A stretch of 64,000 bases of DNA, from the NCBI GenBank assembly GCA_900540185.1, contig UQFH01000005.1, forward strand, positions 62,001-126,000, read 5' to 3'. This DNA is from an uncultured Eubacteriales bacterium (GTDB lineage: Bacteria > Bacillota > Clostridia > Tissierellales > Peptoniphilaceae). This document shows, piece by piece, positions 52,307 to 59,973 of this stretch (positions are counted from its first letter, which is position 1; the number at the start of each line of letters is the position of its first letter). The notes under the pieces are model-generated. The model made no database searches. It had not been told where the DNA came from and saw nothing but the letters and a program-made list of their open reading frames with translations. Both the position numbers and the translations under genes were made by a program.

Positions 52307-52573
52307 CTATCCTCTGATTCCTAGATCAGCGATTAGTTCTCTGTATTCATCGAGGTTTGTTCTTTCGAGATATTTCATCAAACCTTTTCTCTTACCAACC
52401 ATCATGAGAAGTCCTCTACGACCGTGGTGGTCCTTAGGGTTCTTTTTCAAGTGTTCGTTGATTTCGTTGATTCTTTCTGACAAAATTGCAATTTGCACAG
52501 CTGTTGAGCCTGTGTCATTTGCGTGTTTTTGATACTTTTCGATGATTTCAGATTTCTTTTCTTTTTTAATCAT
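52307..52573 (-). CDS. rpsO: 30S ribosomal protein S15
   Basis: S15 binds 16S rRNA early in 30S assembly. The 88-residue length and HANDTGSTAVQIAILSERI, HLKKNPKDHHGRRGLL and GKRKGLMKYL segments are standard. The start is ATG 52573 with GGAGGT; the longer frame to 52651 reads into the leader. It has its own promoter and terminator, at the end of the nusA-ribF gene group. Confidence 0.97.
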   Translation of the reverse strand: MIKKEKKSEIIEKYQKHANDTGSTAVQIAILSERINEINEHLKKNPKDHHGRRGLLMMVGKRKGLMKYLERTNLDEYRELIADLGIRG

Positions 52574-52589
52574 TTTCTTACCTCCAAAT

Positions 52590-52650
52590 ATTAATTCGCC
52601 CAAAACAAAGCAATCGGTGAGGTTTTTCCAAATCCCTTGCTTCGGGTACA
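52590..52650 (-). promoter_or_regulatory. Possible structured rpsO leader (S15 autoregulation site)
   Basis: The roughly 75-base leader between the promoter and rpsO can fold so that CCCGA and AGCAA pair with TTGCT and TTGGG across a 5-base bulge, enclosing a small GG/CC hairpin. S15 represses its own mRNA through leader structures in several Firmicutes. The pairing was judged by eye and family membership is unproven. Confidence 0.4.
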
Positions 52651-52656
52651 TCGTTT

Positions 52657-52685
52657 ATTATATCACATTTATTTTAGAATGTAAA
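52657..52685 (-). promoter_or_regulatory. Promoter for rpsO
   Basis: TTTACA (52685-52680), a 17-base spacer and TATAAT (52662-52657) preceded by TGA on the minus strand. The -35 lies within the last codons of ribF. Confidence 0.8.
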
Positions 52686-53537
52686 GTCTTCTTCAATAAT
52701 TTTCAAACATTTATTTTTATCTTTTGCAAGTTGTTTCTTAAGGCTTTCAATCGAGTCCATAGCCTCGTTTTCACGAAGGAAATCCACAAGTTCGAGTTTC
52801 ATCTTTCTTCCGTAAATTTCCTTGTCGAAATCGAAAATATTTGTCTCGCATGAAAATCTCGTTCCGAATGTTTCGGCAACACCGATCATCGTCATGCCGA
52901 AGCCCGAGAAGTCGTCGATTTCCACTTTCGAGAGATATACTCCATATTTCGGTCTTATGAGGTTGTTCGGAAGTTCAAGATTTGCAGTTTTATATCCAAA
53001 AGTCTTTCCGCGACCGAATCCGTGAACAACTTCCCCTTCCAATCGAAAGTTTTCGTAAAGAAGTGAATTGGCTTTTTTAAGTTCGCCGTTTTTTATAAGA
53101 TTTCTTATGAGAGTGCTCGAAATTTTTTCGCCGTCAATCATAACATCTTCCATAACGATGACCTTAAAATTTTCGTCCTGGTTCATCAAAAGATATTTCA
53201 CGTCGCCTTCACGATTTTTTCCGAATCTGAAGTCCTCACCTACGACCAGAATGTGACATTCGTCCTTTAGTCTTTCGAGAAATTCTTCCTTCGACTGATT
53301 TTTTACACTGTTAAAAACAAGAGTATTGATATTTTTCACGCCGAGCTCTTTCAAAGCTCGAACTTTCTCCCCTCTTGTCATTATATTTTCACTCGTTTTT
53401 CCGTTATTTCCAAATGAATTGAAAGTGTAAACGGCGGGAGTTAAATGTTCTTTTTCCGCCATTTCAACTACTTTTTTTATGAGTCTTTGATGTCCGATGT
53501 GGACACCGTCAAAATAACCTATTGTTGCTACATTCAT
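52674..53537 (-). CDS. ribF: Bifunctional riboflavin kinase / FMN adenylyltransferase
   Basis: RibF makes FMN and then FAD. The N-terminal adenylyltransferase has GYFDGVHIGHQ (residues 7-17) and the ISSTLIRNLIKNG motif. The C-terminal kinase begins near residue 170 with VVHGFGRGKTFGYKTANL, where the usual GFPTAN signature is GYKTAN. The 287 residues start almost at the nucleotide motif, so the N-terminal lead-in is shorter than in Bacillus. It lies 10 bases after truB, the usual truB-ribF-rpsO order. Confidence 0.94.
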   Translation of the reverse strand: MNVATIGYFDGVHIGHQRLIKKVVEMAEKEHLTPAVYTFNSFGNNGKTSENIMTRGEKVRALKELGVKNINTLVFNSVKNQSKEEFLERLKDECHILVVGEDFRFGKNREGDVKYLLMNQDENFKVIVMEDVMIDGEKISSTLIRNLIKNGELKKANSLLYENFRLEGEVVHGFGRGKTFGYKTANLELPNNLIRPKYGVYLSKVEIDDFSGFGMTMIGVAETFGTRFSCETNIFDFDKEIYGRKMKLELVDFLRENEAMDSIESLKKQLAKDKNKCLKIIEEDFTF

Positions 53538-53546
53538 ATTCTAACC

Positions 53547-54416
53547 TCAAATAAAAAATCTTGTGTATATCTGTCCGTCCTTGACTCCGCCAAATGCGAA
53601 GACAGTTCCCTCCGATTCGAGAAGAGCCACGTCGATCTCCTCGCGCTCCGTATCAATTCTGATTCCGTTCGAAAGCTTTTCACGCTCCTTTTCGGAAAGC
53701 TTTATACGTTTGTACGGAAGATTAATGTCGTCAATCGTCATGAGATTTTTCTCGATATTTTCGGGGGTTATCTCCTCGATTACTCGAGCATCCTCAAGCG
53801 AAAACTCTCCCATCTTTTCTCTTTTTAAACTCGTGAGATAGGATGCGACACCCAAACTCATCGTGTAGTCGTAAATGAGTTTTCGTACATAGGTTCCCTT
53901 TGAAACGCGCGTTACAAACGAAAAACTTTCGCTCGACTCCTTCTTTATAGAAAGGTCATAGACAAAAATTTTTCTCGGTGGTTTCGTGATGTTCTCGCCC
54001 TTTCTCGCGTATTCGTACAGCTTCTTTCCATTGTGTTTAAGCGCACTGTAAAAAGGCGGCACTTGCATTTGCTCCCCGATAAAATTCGAGATATTTGAAA
54101 GAATAATTTCGGGAGAAAGTGTCTTTGTGCGTTCTATAATCTCTCCGTCGAGATCGAGTGTGTCCGTGCCGACTCCTTGAATAAATGTACCGCTGTAAGT
54201 TTTTTCGAGATCCATCAGATAATCGCTCATCCTCGTGTATTTCCCGAGGAGAACGATAAGAAGTCCTTCGGCAAACGGGTCCAAAGTACCCGAGTGCCCG
54301 ATTTTCTTCTTTATGTCCATCTCTTTAAATGCGAATTTAATCTTTCGAATTACGTCGTAACTCGTCATGCCTTTTTTCTTGTTCACAAGAAGGATGCCGT
54401 CAAGTTTAGAGCTCAT
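53547..54416 (-). CDS. truB: tRNA pseudouridine-55 synthase
   Basis: TruB makes pseudouridine 55 in the T loop of tRNAs. The 289-residue protein has LVNKKKGMTSYDV near the start and the catalytic Asp in KIGHSGTLDPFAEGLL (near 47). SGTFIQGVGTDTLD and RVSKGTYVRKLIYD follow. The C-terminal PUA-like part is short. It overlaps nrnA by 11 bases. Confidence 0.96.
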   Translation of the reverse strand: MSSKLDGILLVNKKKGMTSYDVIRKIKFAFKEMDIKKKIGHSGTLDPFAEGLLIVLLGKYTRMSDYLMDLEKTYSGTFIQGVGTDTLDLDGEIIERTKTLSPEIILSNISNFIGEQMQVPPFYSALKHNGKKLYEYARKGENITKPPRKIFVYDLSIKKESSESFSFVTRVSKGTYVRKLIYDYTMSLGVASYLTSLKREKMGEFSLEDARVIEEITPENIEKNLMTIDDINLPYKRIKLSEKEREKLSNGIRIDTEREEIDVALLESEGTVFAFGGVKDGQIYTRFFI

Positions 54417-55398
54417 TTTTGATTGCCTCTGTGAGTGAATTTATAAGTTCGTCGACTTTCCCCTTGTATGTCAGTCCCGAAGCATTTTTGTGTCCGCCAC
54501 CGCCGAACTCCGTTGCGACTTTTGAAACATCGATGTCGCCTTTCGAGCGAAGTGAAACTTTGTAAACGTCGTCTTCAACTTCCTTAACGATAAACGAAAC
54601 CGAAACGCCTTCCGTATCCCTTATAAAATTTATAATCTCGTCGAGGTCATAGATAAAAGCACCCGCTTTTTCCATATCGTCCCTCGTTATAACCGTGTAT
54701 GTGAGCGCTCCATCAAGCGCTTCAGTCATCTTCTCAAGCCCGATTTCAAGGATTCTGAGCTTTCTTATCGGCTTCGATTGATAAATGTTTAAATTTATCA
54801 AATTCATATCGGCGCCGAGCGACAGAAGTTTCTCCGCAACATTAAAAGTTTCAGCTTTCACATTTGTATAAAGAAAGCGGCCCGTGTCCGTCGAAAGCCC
54901 CGTAAAAAGGCATGTCGCAACATCGCTCGAAAGCGTTTCGCCGGTTCTAAAGAGAATCTCAGAAAGAAGTTCACAGGTCGAGCTTATTTCCGGCTCGATA
55001 AAATTTATATTTCCATAACCCTCATTTGTCATATGGTGGTCTATGACGACGCGCGTTTTCGCATTTAAAAACGTGTCTCTGTTGTCGCCAAGCCTGTCCA
55101 AATCGGCGCAGTCCATTGAAAAATAAAGGTCGCATTCGCCCGAAAAATCTTCCGGAGAAACAATCTCCGAAAGGCCGGGTAAAAAATTATATTGATTCGG
55201 AATGATGTCACTTTTTAAAAGCGTGACATCTTTTCCCATATCCTTTAAAAAATTGTAGAGCGCCGTTATGCTTCCAAGATTGTCGCCGTCAACGGATACA
55301 TGGCTCGAAATGCAAATCTTGTTCGCATTTTTAATAGCTTCCGAAAACTTTTCGGCATAACTTTCAAATCTCTTAATCTCGTCCAAACTCATCGTCAT
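54406..55398 (-). CDS. nrnA: DHH/DHHA1 phosphoesterase NrnA (oligoribonuclease / pAp phosphatase)
   Basis: NrnA degrades very short RNAs and 3'-phosphoadenosine 5'-phosphate. Motifs are SSHVSVDGDNLGS (near 30, with Val where Pro is usual), MDCADLDRLGD, VIDHHMTN, and the DHHA1 GGGGHKNASG (near 300). Several in-frame ATGs exist; I use 55398 (330 residues), since a GGAG lies 12 bases upstream, but 55392 is also possible. It overlaps rbfA. Confidence 0.92.
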   Translation of the reverse strand: MTMSLDEIKRFESYAEKFSEAIKNANKICISSHVSVDGDNLGSITALYNFLKDMGKDVTLLKSDIIPNQYNFLPGLSEIVSPEDFSGECDLYFSMDCADLDRLGDNRDTFLNAKTRVVIDHHMTNEGYGNINFIEPEISSTCELLSEILFRTGETLSSDVATCLFTGLSTDTGRFLYTNVKAETFNVAEKLLSLGADMNLINLNIYQSKPIRKLRILEIGLEKMTEALDGALTYTVITRDDMEKAGAFIYDLDEIINFIRDTEGVSVSFIVKEVEDDVYKVSLRSKGDIDVSKVATEFGGGGHKNASGLTYKGKVDELINSLTEAIKNEL

Positions 55399-55801
55399 TC
55401 TGATACTTTTCTCCATCCGAATAATCTTCGATTTCATCGAGCGGATTGTCGTCGTTGTGCTTGATGTTAAGCGTTTTTAAAATGCTGTTGATGTGGTCCG
55501 CATACTCAATCGAGTCGTCGAGTGCTATTCGAAGCTCCGGAACTTGTCTTATTGAAATCGACTTTGCAATTTTGGTCTTGAAATAACCTTCCGCATTTTT
55601 TAAGGTTTCAATAATTTTGTTCTTTTCTTTTGTATTTCCAAGAACGCTGAATTTCACGTCGCAAAAAGATAAATCGCTTGTGACTGAAACGTCTGTAACG
55701 CTTGTGAGAGACGAGACATTCGGGTCTTTCATATCCCTCAAAGCTTCGGCGATAACCTTTTTAATTTCAGCATTTATTCTTTCCTGTCTTCTTTTATCCA
55801 T
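55373..55801 (-). CDS. rbfA: Ribosome-binding factor A
   Basis: RbfA is a late 30S maturation factor. The 142-residue protein has a KH-like fold with RRQERINAEIKKVIAEAL at the start, then SFCDVKFSVLG and LRIALDDSIEYADHI. An acidic tail of about 25 residues (EIEDYSDGEKYQNDDEFGRD) extends beyond the usual end. ATG 55801 has GAGGTG and overlaps the infB stop. Confidence 0.95.
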   Translation of the reverse strand: MDKRRQERINAEIKKVIAEALRDMKDPNVSSLTSVTDVSVTSDLSFCDVKFSVLGNTKEKNKIIETLKNAEGYFKTKIAKSISIRQVPELRIALDDSIEYADHINSILKTLNIKHNDDNPLDEIEDYSDGEKYQNDDEFGRD

Positions 55802-58214
55802 TTTGCACCTCAACCATTTGATATGCTTCGAAAACGTCGCCCACTTTGACGTCGTTGAATCTTTCGATGCTCATTCCGGCTTCATAGCCCGCTTGAACTT
55901 CGCGAACGTCGTCTTTGAAACGTTTTAAAGATGCAATATTTCCGTCGAATATAACAACGTCGTCTCTCAATACACGCACTTGTGCATTTCTAAGAATCTT
56001 TCCGGATTGTACATAAACCCCTGCAACAATAGTGTTGTTCGGAAGTTTAAATGTCTCACGAATTTCCGCTCTTCCAAGGAGTTCTTCCTTGATTTCCGGC
56101 TTAAGCATACCCTTTACGGCGTTTTCAACGTCTTCTATAACTTCATAAATAACTTTATAGGTTCTTATATCAACTTCGAGTTCCTTTGCAAGGTCAATTG
56201 CTGCAAGATTCGGTCTTACGTTAAATCCGATAATAACGGCGTCCGAAGCGTTTGCGAGCATGACGTCGGATTCGTTAATTCCACCGACCCCGGTGTGAAT
56301 CGTCTTTATGACAACTTCGTCGTTTGAAATCTTTTCAAGCGATGATTGAAGCGCTTCAACGGAGCCTCTTACGTCACCCTTGATAATGATGTTAAGGTCT
56401 TTAAGTTCCCCTGCCTTAATTTGGTCGTAGAGATAATCGAGACTTACCTTGTGGCGGTCACGTAGTTCTTCTTCTCTGATCATTTCTTTTCTCTTGTCCG
56501 CAATTGTTCTCGCCATGGTCGGGTCGTCAACGGCGTAGAGAAGTTCTCCCGCTTCAGGAACGTCCGAAAGTCCCAAAACTACAACCGGCGTTGAAGGGCC
56601 CGCCTTTTTAATCGGTTTGTTCTTGTCGTCAAACATAGCTCTAACTCTTCCCGAAGCGACGCCGCTCACGATTTCGTCTCCCGCATTCAAAGTTCCCTTT
56701 TGAACGAGAACCGTTGCAACAGGGCCTCTGCCTTTGTCAAGCTGTGCTTCAACGACAACTCCGACAGCTTTTCTGTCCGGATTTGCCTTAAGTTCTTCAA
56801 CTTCGGATACAAGTAAAATCATTTCAAGAAGCTCGTCGATGCCTTGACCGTTCATTGCGGAGACCGGAACTGTGATTGTGCTTCCGCCCCAATCTTCAGG
56901 TGTGAGTCCTTCTTCAAGGAGTTCCTGTTTAATTCTGTCCACATTTGCAGTCGGTTTGTCGATTTTATTTATTGCAACGATAATCGGAACATTTGCAGCT
57001 TTCGAGTGGTTTATAGCTTCGATTGTTTGCGGCATAATTCCGTCGTCCGCAGCGACAACTATAACTGAAATATCCGTTATATTTGCCCCTCTCGCTCTCA
57101 TAGATGTGAATGCTGCGTGGCCCGGAGTGTCCAAAAATACAATTTTCTTGCCGTTTATATTAACCGTATAAGCCCCGATATGTTGCGTAATTCCGCCCGC
57201 TTCACCCGTTCTTACATGGGCGTTTCTGATCGAGTCCAAAAGACTTGTCTTACCGTGGTCAACGTGTCCCATAACTGTGACAACCGGTGGACGAGACTTC
57301 AAATCTTCCTCTTTGTCTTCGAAGTCGAGCTCGAATTGGTCGTTTATAATCTCTTCATTCGACATTTCCGGCTCGATTTTTACATCAAATTCTGTCGCAA
57401 TGAGTTCAGCAGTTTCATAGTCAATCGGTTGATTTTGCGCAACCATCATTCCGAGTTCAATGAGCTTTCCGATGACAAGATTTACCGGAGTTCCGATTTT
57501 TTCGGAGAAATCGCTCACAATGATTGATTCCGGAATTTGTACAACTTCATCGATTACAGTTGCTTCATTCTTCGTTTCCTTGTCCTTTTTCTTCGGCTTC
57601 TTCTTTTTATTATTAATCCTTGTCTTTTCAAAGAAATCGACATCCGTGTCTTCGTACTTCTTGTCCTTGTACTTGTCTCTTGATTTCTTTTTATTCTTTT
57701 GCGGAACGCTCTTCTTTTCTACCGGCGGTCCGAAGATTTCGAGTTCCGGTTGCTTGTCGCGTTTCTTGTGATCGCGACGCTTATTTCTGTTTCCTTCATC
57801 GTCGTCGAGATTTCTCTTGTAAAATTCTTCGTTTGAGCCGTTTTTATTTCTGAAATCCTTCTTGTTGTCACGACGTCTGTCACCGCCACGATTGTCGCTA
57901 CGGTTGTCATTTCTGTTGTTGGAATACTTCTTTCCGCGGTTGTCGCCACGATTGTCTCCTCTGTTTCTGTCGCCTTGCCTCTTGTTTCTGTCGTTTCTGT
58001 CGTTTCCGTCACGTCTGTCTTCGTTTTGTCTGTGTTTTTCGTAAACTTTCTTACGTGCAAGCTCGACTTGCTTTACAACAGTGTCGGCAAGCTTCGAATC
58101 GATGCTCGCCATATGTGAATTTACTTCAATGTTGAGTGCAGCAAGCATGTTTAACATATCCTTGCTAGATATGTCCAGTTCCTTTGCCAACTCATAAATT
58201 CTCACCTTAGACAT
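55794..58214 (-). CDS. infB: Translation initiation factor IF-2
   Basis: IF-2 is the GTPase that places initiator tRNA on the ribosome. The 806-residue protein has an N-terminal IF2_N domain, then a low-complexity linker (about 60-200) dominated by Arg, Asp, Asn, Gly and Lys with RGDN-like repeats. A second IF2_N region follows, then the G domain with VMGHVDHGKTSLLD (near 310), DTPGHAAFTSMRARG and NKID, and beta-barrel domains. ATG 58214 is preferred over the GTG three codons earlier. It starts two bases after ylxR ends. Confidence 0.97.
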   Translation of the reverse strand: MSKVRIYELAKELDISSKDMLNMLAALNIEVNSHMASIDSKLADTVVKQVELARKKVYEKHRQNEDRRDGNDRNDRNKRQGDRNRGDNRGDNRGKKYSNNRNDNRSDNRGGDRRRDNKKDFRNKNGSNEEFYKRNLDDDEGNRNKRRDHKKRDKQPELEIFGPPVEKKSVPQKNKKKSRDKYKDKKYEDTDVDFFEKTRINNKKKKPKKKDKETKNEATVIDEVVQIPESIIVSDFSEKIGTPVNLVIGKLIELGMMVAQNQPIDYETAELIATEFDVKIEPEMSNEEIINDQFELDFEDKEEDLKSRPPVVTVMGHVDHGKTSLLDSIRNAHVRTGEAGGITQHIGAYTVNINGKKIVFLDTPGHAAFTSMRARGANITDISVIVVAADDGIMPQTIEAINHSKAANVPIIVAINKIDKPTANVDRIKQELLEEGLTPEDWGGSTITVPVSAMNGQGIDELLEMILLVSEVEELKANPDRKAVGVVVEAQLDKGRGPVATVLVQKGTLNAGDEIVSGVASGRVRAMFDDKNKPIKKAGPSTPVVVLGLSDVPEAGELLYAVDDPTMARTIADKRKEMIREEELRDRHKVSLDYLYDQIKAGELKDLNIIIKGDVRGSVEALQSSLEKISNDEVVIKTIHTGVGGINESDVMLANASDAVIIGFNVRPNLAAIDLAKELEVDIRTYKVIYEVIEDVENAVKGMLKPEIKEELLGRAEIRETFKLPNNTIVAGVYVQSGKILRNAQVRVLRDDVVIFDGNIASLKRFKDDVREVQAGYEAGMSIERFNDVKVGDVFEAYQMVEVQNG

Positions 58215-58215
58215 A

Positions 58216-58509
58216 TTAATCACTCTCCTTTTTTATATCATCTAAAAGAACTTCAAAGTCCTCATTATTTATATTTGTTTTAAGTGCCGCTTGCAATTTG
58301 TCGCGGAGTTTCGGGCTCAAAAGGCATTTCTCGTCCTTCATGACATATGCCCCTCTGCCGTTCATCTTACCGCTCTTGTCAAAAACGACCCTTCCGTCAC
58401 TCGATTTCACAATCCTAAAAAGTTCGTGTTTCGGCGCACCTTCCATACAGATCACGCACCTTCTCACTCTCTCGTTTTTGGATGAAGTTTCAGCGTTTTT
58501 ATTTTTCAT
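58216..58509 (-). CDS. rnpM: YlxR family protein (RnpM, RNase P modulator)
   Basis: The 97-residue protein has the DUF448/YlxR pattern: RRCVICMEGAPKHEL near residue 16, FRIVKSSDGRVVFD, and GRGAYVMKDEKC. YlxR binds the RNase P RNA in B. subtilis and Clostridioides. It sits between nusA and infB as usual, but the L7Ae-like ylxQ gene that often follows is missing. The Shine-Dalgarno is weak, so it probably depends on nusA translation. Confidence 0.93.
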   Translation of the reverse strand: MKNKNAETSSKNERVRRCVICMEGAPKHELFRIVKSSDGRVVFDKSGKMNGRGAYVMKDEKCLLSPKLRDKLQAALKTNINNEDFEVLLDDIKKESD

Positions 58510-58517
58510 ATATCTAT

Positions 58518-59852
58518 CTATTCATCGCCTTTCTCTTCATCGGATTCGTGAAAATCGTCGTCAAAATATTCATTGTCAATCTCGAGCTCTTCGTCATATT
58601 TGCTGTAATCATCATAAAGCTCATCCGAATAATCGTCGCTGTAGCCGCTGTCATAGTGCGATTTGTATGCTTCTTCATATTCATTTTCGTCATATTCATC
58701 ATAGTCTTCGTCGTCGAAGTCGTTGGAATCATCGTTAACGTCTTCGTGTTCGTCATTGGCATAATACTCATCGCTTAGACCTTCGAGTTCATCCGCATGT
58801 TCTCTTAAAAAATCTTCGTATGTGTCGTCGCTCTTGATATCTATTTTCCAATTTGTGAGGCGTGCTGCAAGTCTTGCGTTTTGTCCTTCCTTGCCGATTG
58901 CGAGTGAAAGTTGGTCGCCCGGCACAAACACAACGCTTGAGCGCTCGTCCTCATTTATAATTACATGTGTTACGTCCGACGGAGCGAGACTGTTTTTGAT
59001 ATATTCAGCCATGTCACTCGACCAAAGAATGATGTCGATTTTTTCGCCGTTTAACTCGTCTACAACAGTTCTTACACGATTTCCTTGAAGACCTACGCAT
59101 GCTCCGAGCGGATCCACATCCTTGTCCCTCGAGAAAATCGCAATCTTACTTCTCGAGCCTGCTTCACGCGAAACCTGTGCGATTTCTACAACGCCGTCCA
59201 TAATTTCCGGCACTTCGATTTCAAAAAGCTTCTTCACAAGGTTCGGATGACTTCTCGAAAGCACAACTTGCGGTCCTTTTCCGGTCTTCTTTACCTCGAG
59301 AATGAGCATCTTTTTTTGGTCCCCGACGTTCAAAATCTCATTCGGAATTTGTTCATTCAAAGGCAAAATCCCCTCGAGTCTTCCCATGTCGACAAATGCA
59401 TTGCCCTTTCTTATTCTGTTGATTTCGCCTGTGATAATATCGTTTTCACGGTTCACAAAATCCCCGTAAATCGCTTCTCTTTCGGCGTCTCTAATCTTTT
59501 GAATAACAATTTGCTTTGCGGTTTGCGCAGCGATTCTTCCGAAATTTTTTGGAGTGATTTCGATTCTTACAACGTCACCCACACTCGGGTTTGAAAGATA
59601 CTCCTGTGCGTTCAAAACGGAAATCTCGGTATTTTCGTCTTCAACCTCTTCGACAACCGTCTTTTTGTTGAAAACCTTAACTCTGTCGTCGAGATTTTCA
59701 AACTCCACATCAACGTCGATTTGGCTTCCCGTATTATAATTCTTTTTATAACTCGAAACCAATGCAGCTTTGATTGAATCTATAATTTGCTCCTTCGAAA
59801 TCCCCCTCGTTTTTTCAATTTCGTCGAGAGCTTCTAAAAATTCTTGGTTCAT
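58518..59852 (-). CDS. nusA: Transcription factor NusA with long acidic C-terminal tail
   Basis: NusA controls pausing, termination and antitermination. The 444-residue protein has the N-terminal polymerase-binding domain, S1 (about 130-200), and KH1/KH2 with DPLGACVGLQGNRV and LAIGKEGQNARLAARLT. After KH2 comes a tail of about 99 residues, almost all Asp, Glu, Tyr, Ser and Asn. E. coli NusA has acidic repeats AR1/AR2 there, whereas Firmicute NusA often simply ends. ATG 59852 has GAGGTG. No rimP gene precedes it. Confidence 0.95.
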   Translation of the reverse strand: MNQEFLEALDEIEKTRGISKEQIIDSIKAALVSSYKKNYNTGSQIDVDVEFENLDDRVKVFNKKTVVEEVEDENTEISVLNAQEYLSNPSVGDVVRIEITPKNFGRIAAQTAKQIVIQKIRDAEREAIYGDFVNRENDIITGEINRIRKGNAFVDMGRLEGILPLNEQIPNEILNVGDQKKMLILEVKKTGKGPQVVLSRSHPNLVKKLFEIEVPEIMDGVVEIAQVSREAGSRSKIAIFSRDKDVDPLGACVGLQGNRVRTVVDELNGEKIDIILWSSDMAEYIKNSLAPSDVTHVIINEDERSSVVFVPGDQLSLAIGKEGQNARLAARLTNWKIDIKSDDTYEDFLREHADELEGLSDEYYANDEHEDVNDDSNDFDDEDYDEYDENEYEEAYKSHYDSGYSDDYSDELYDDYSKYDEELEIDNEYFDDDFHESDEEKGDE

Positions 59853-59878
59853 AATTCCCACCTCTTTCATTTTTATAA

Positions 59879-59908
59879 ATATAAAAGAGAGGATTTCGGC
59901 CTCTCTTT
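59879..59908 (-). terminator. Terminator after polC, close to the nusA promoter
   Basis: On the minus strand AAGAGAGG pairs with CCTCTCTT around a 7-base loop and is followed by TTATATTT. It lies downstream of the nusA promoter (-10 at 59922-59927), so it falls near the 5' end of the nusA transcript and may also act there. Confidence 0.75.
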
Positions 59909-59921
59909 CTCATCTACATAC

Positions 59922-59950
59922 ATTTTAACATATTCAAACAAATAATACAA
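59922..59950 (-). promoter_or_regulatory. Promoter for the nusA operon
   Basis: TTGTAT (59950-59945), a 17-base spacer, and TAAAAT (59927-59922) preceded by TGT (extended -10) on the minus strand. It is just downstream of the polC stop. Confidence 0.65.
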
Positions 59951-59973
59951 CTAGTTTGAAAAGATTTTTACGA

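Noticed and set aside
57790..58040. Tandem repeat or CRISPR-like array
   Set aside because: The repeats are short, degenerate, in frame, and encode the IF-2 linker; there are no spacers.
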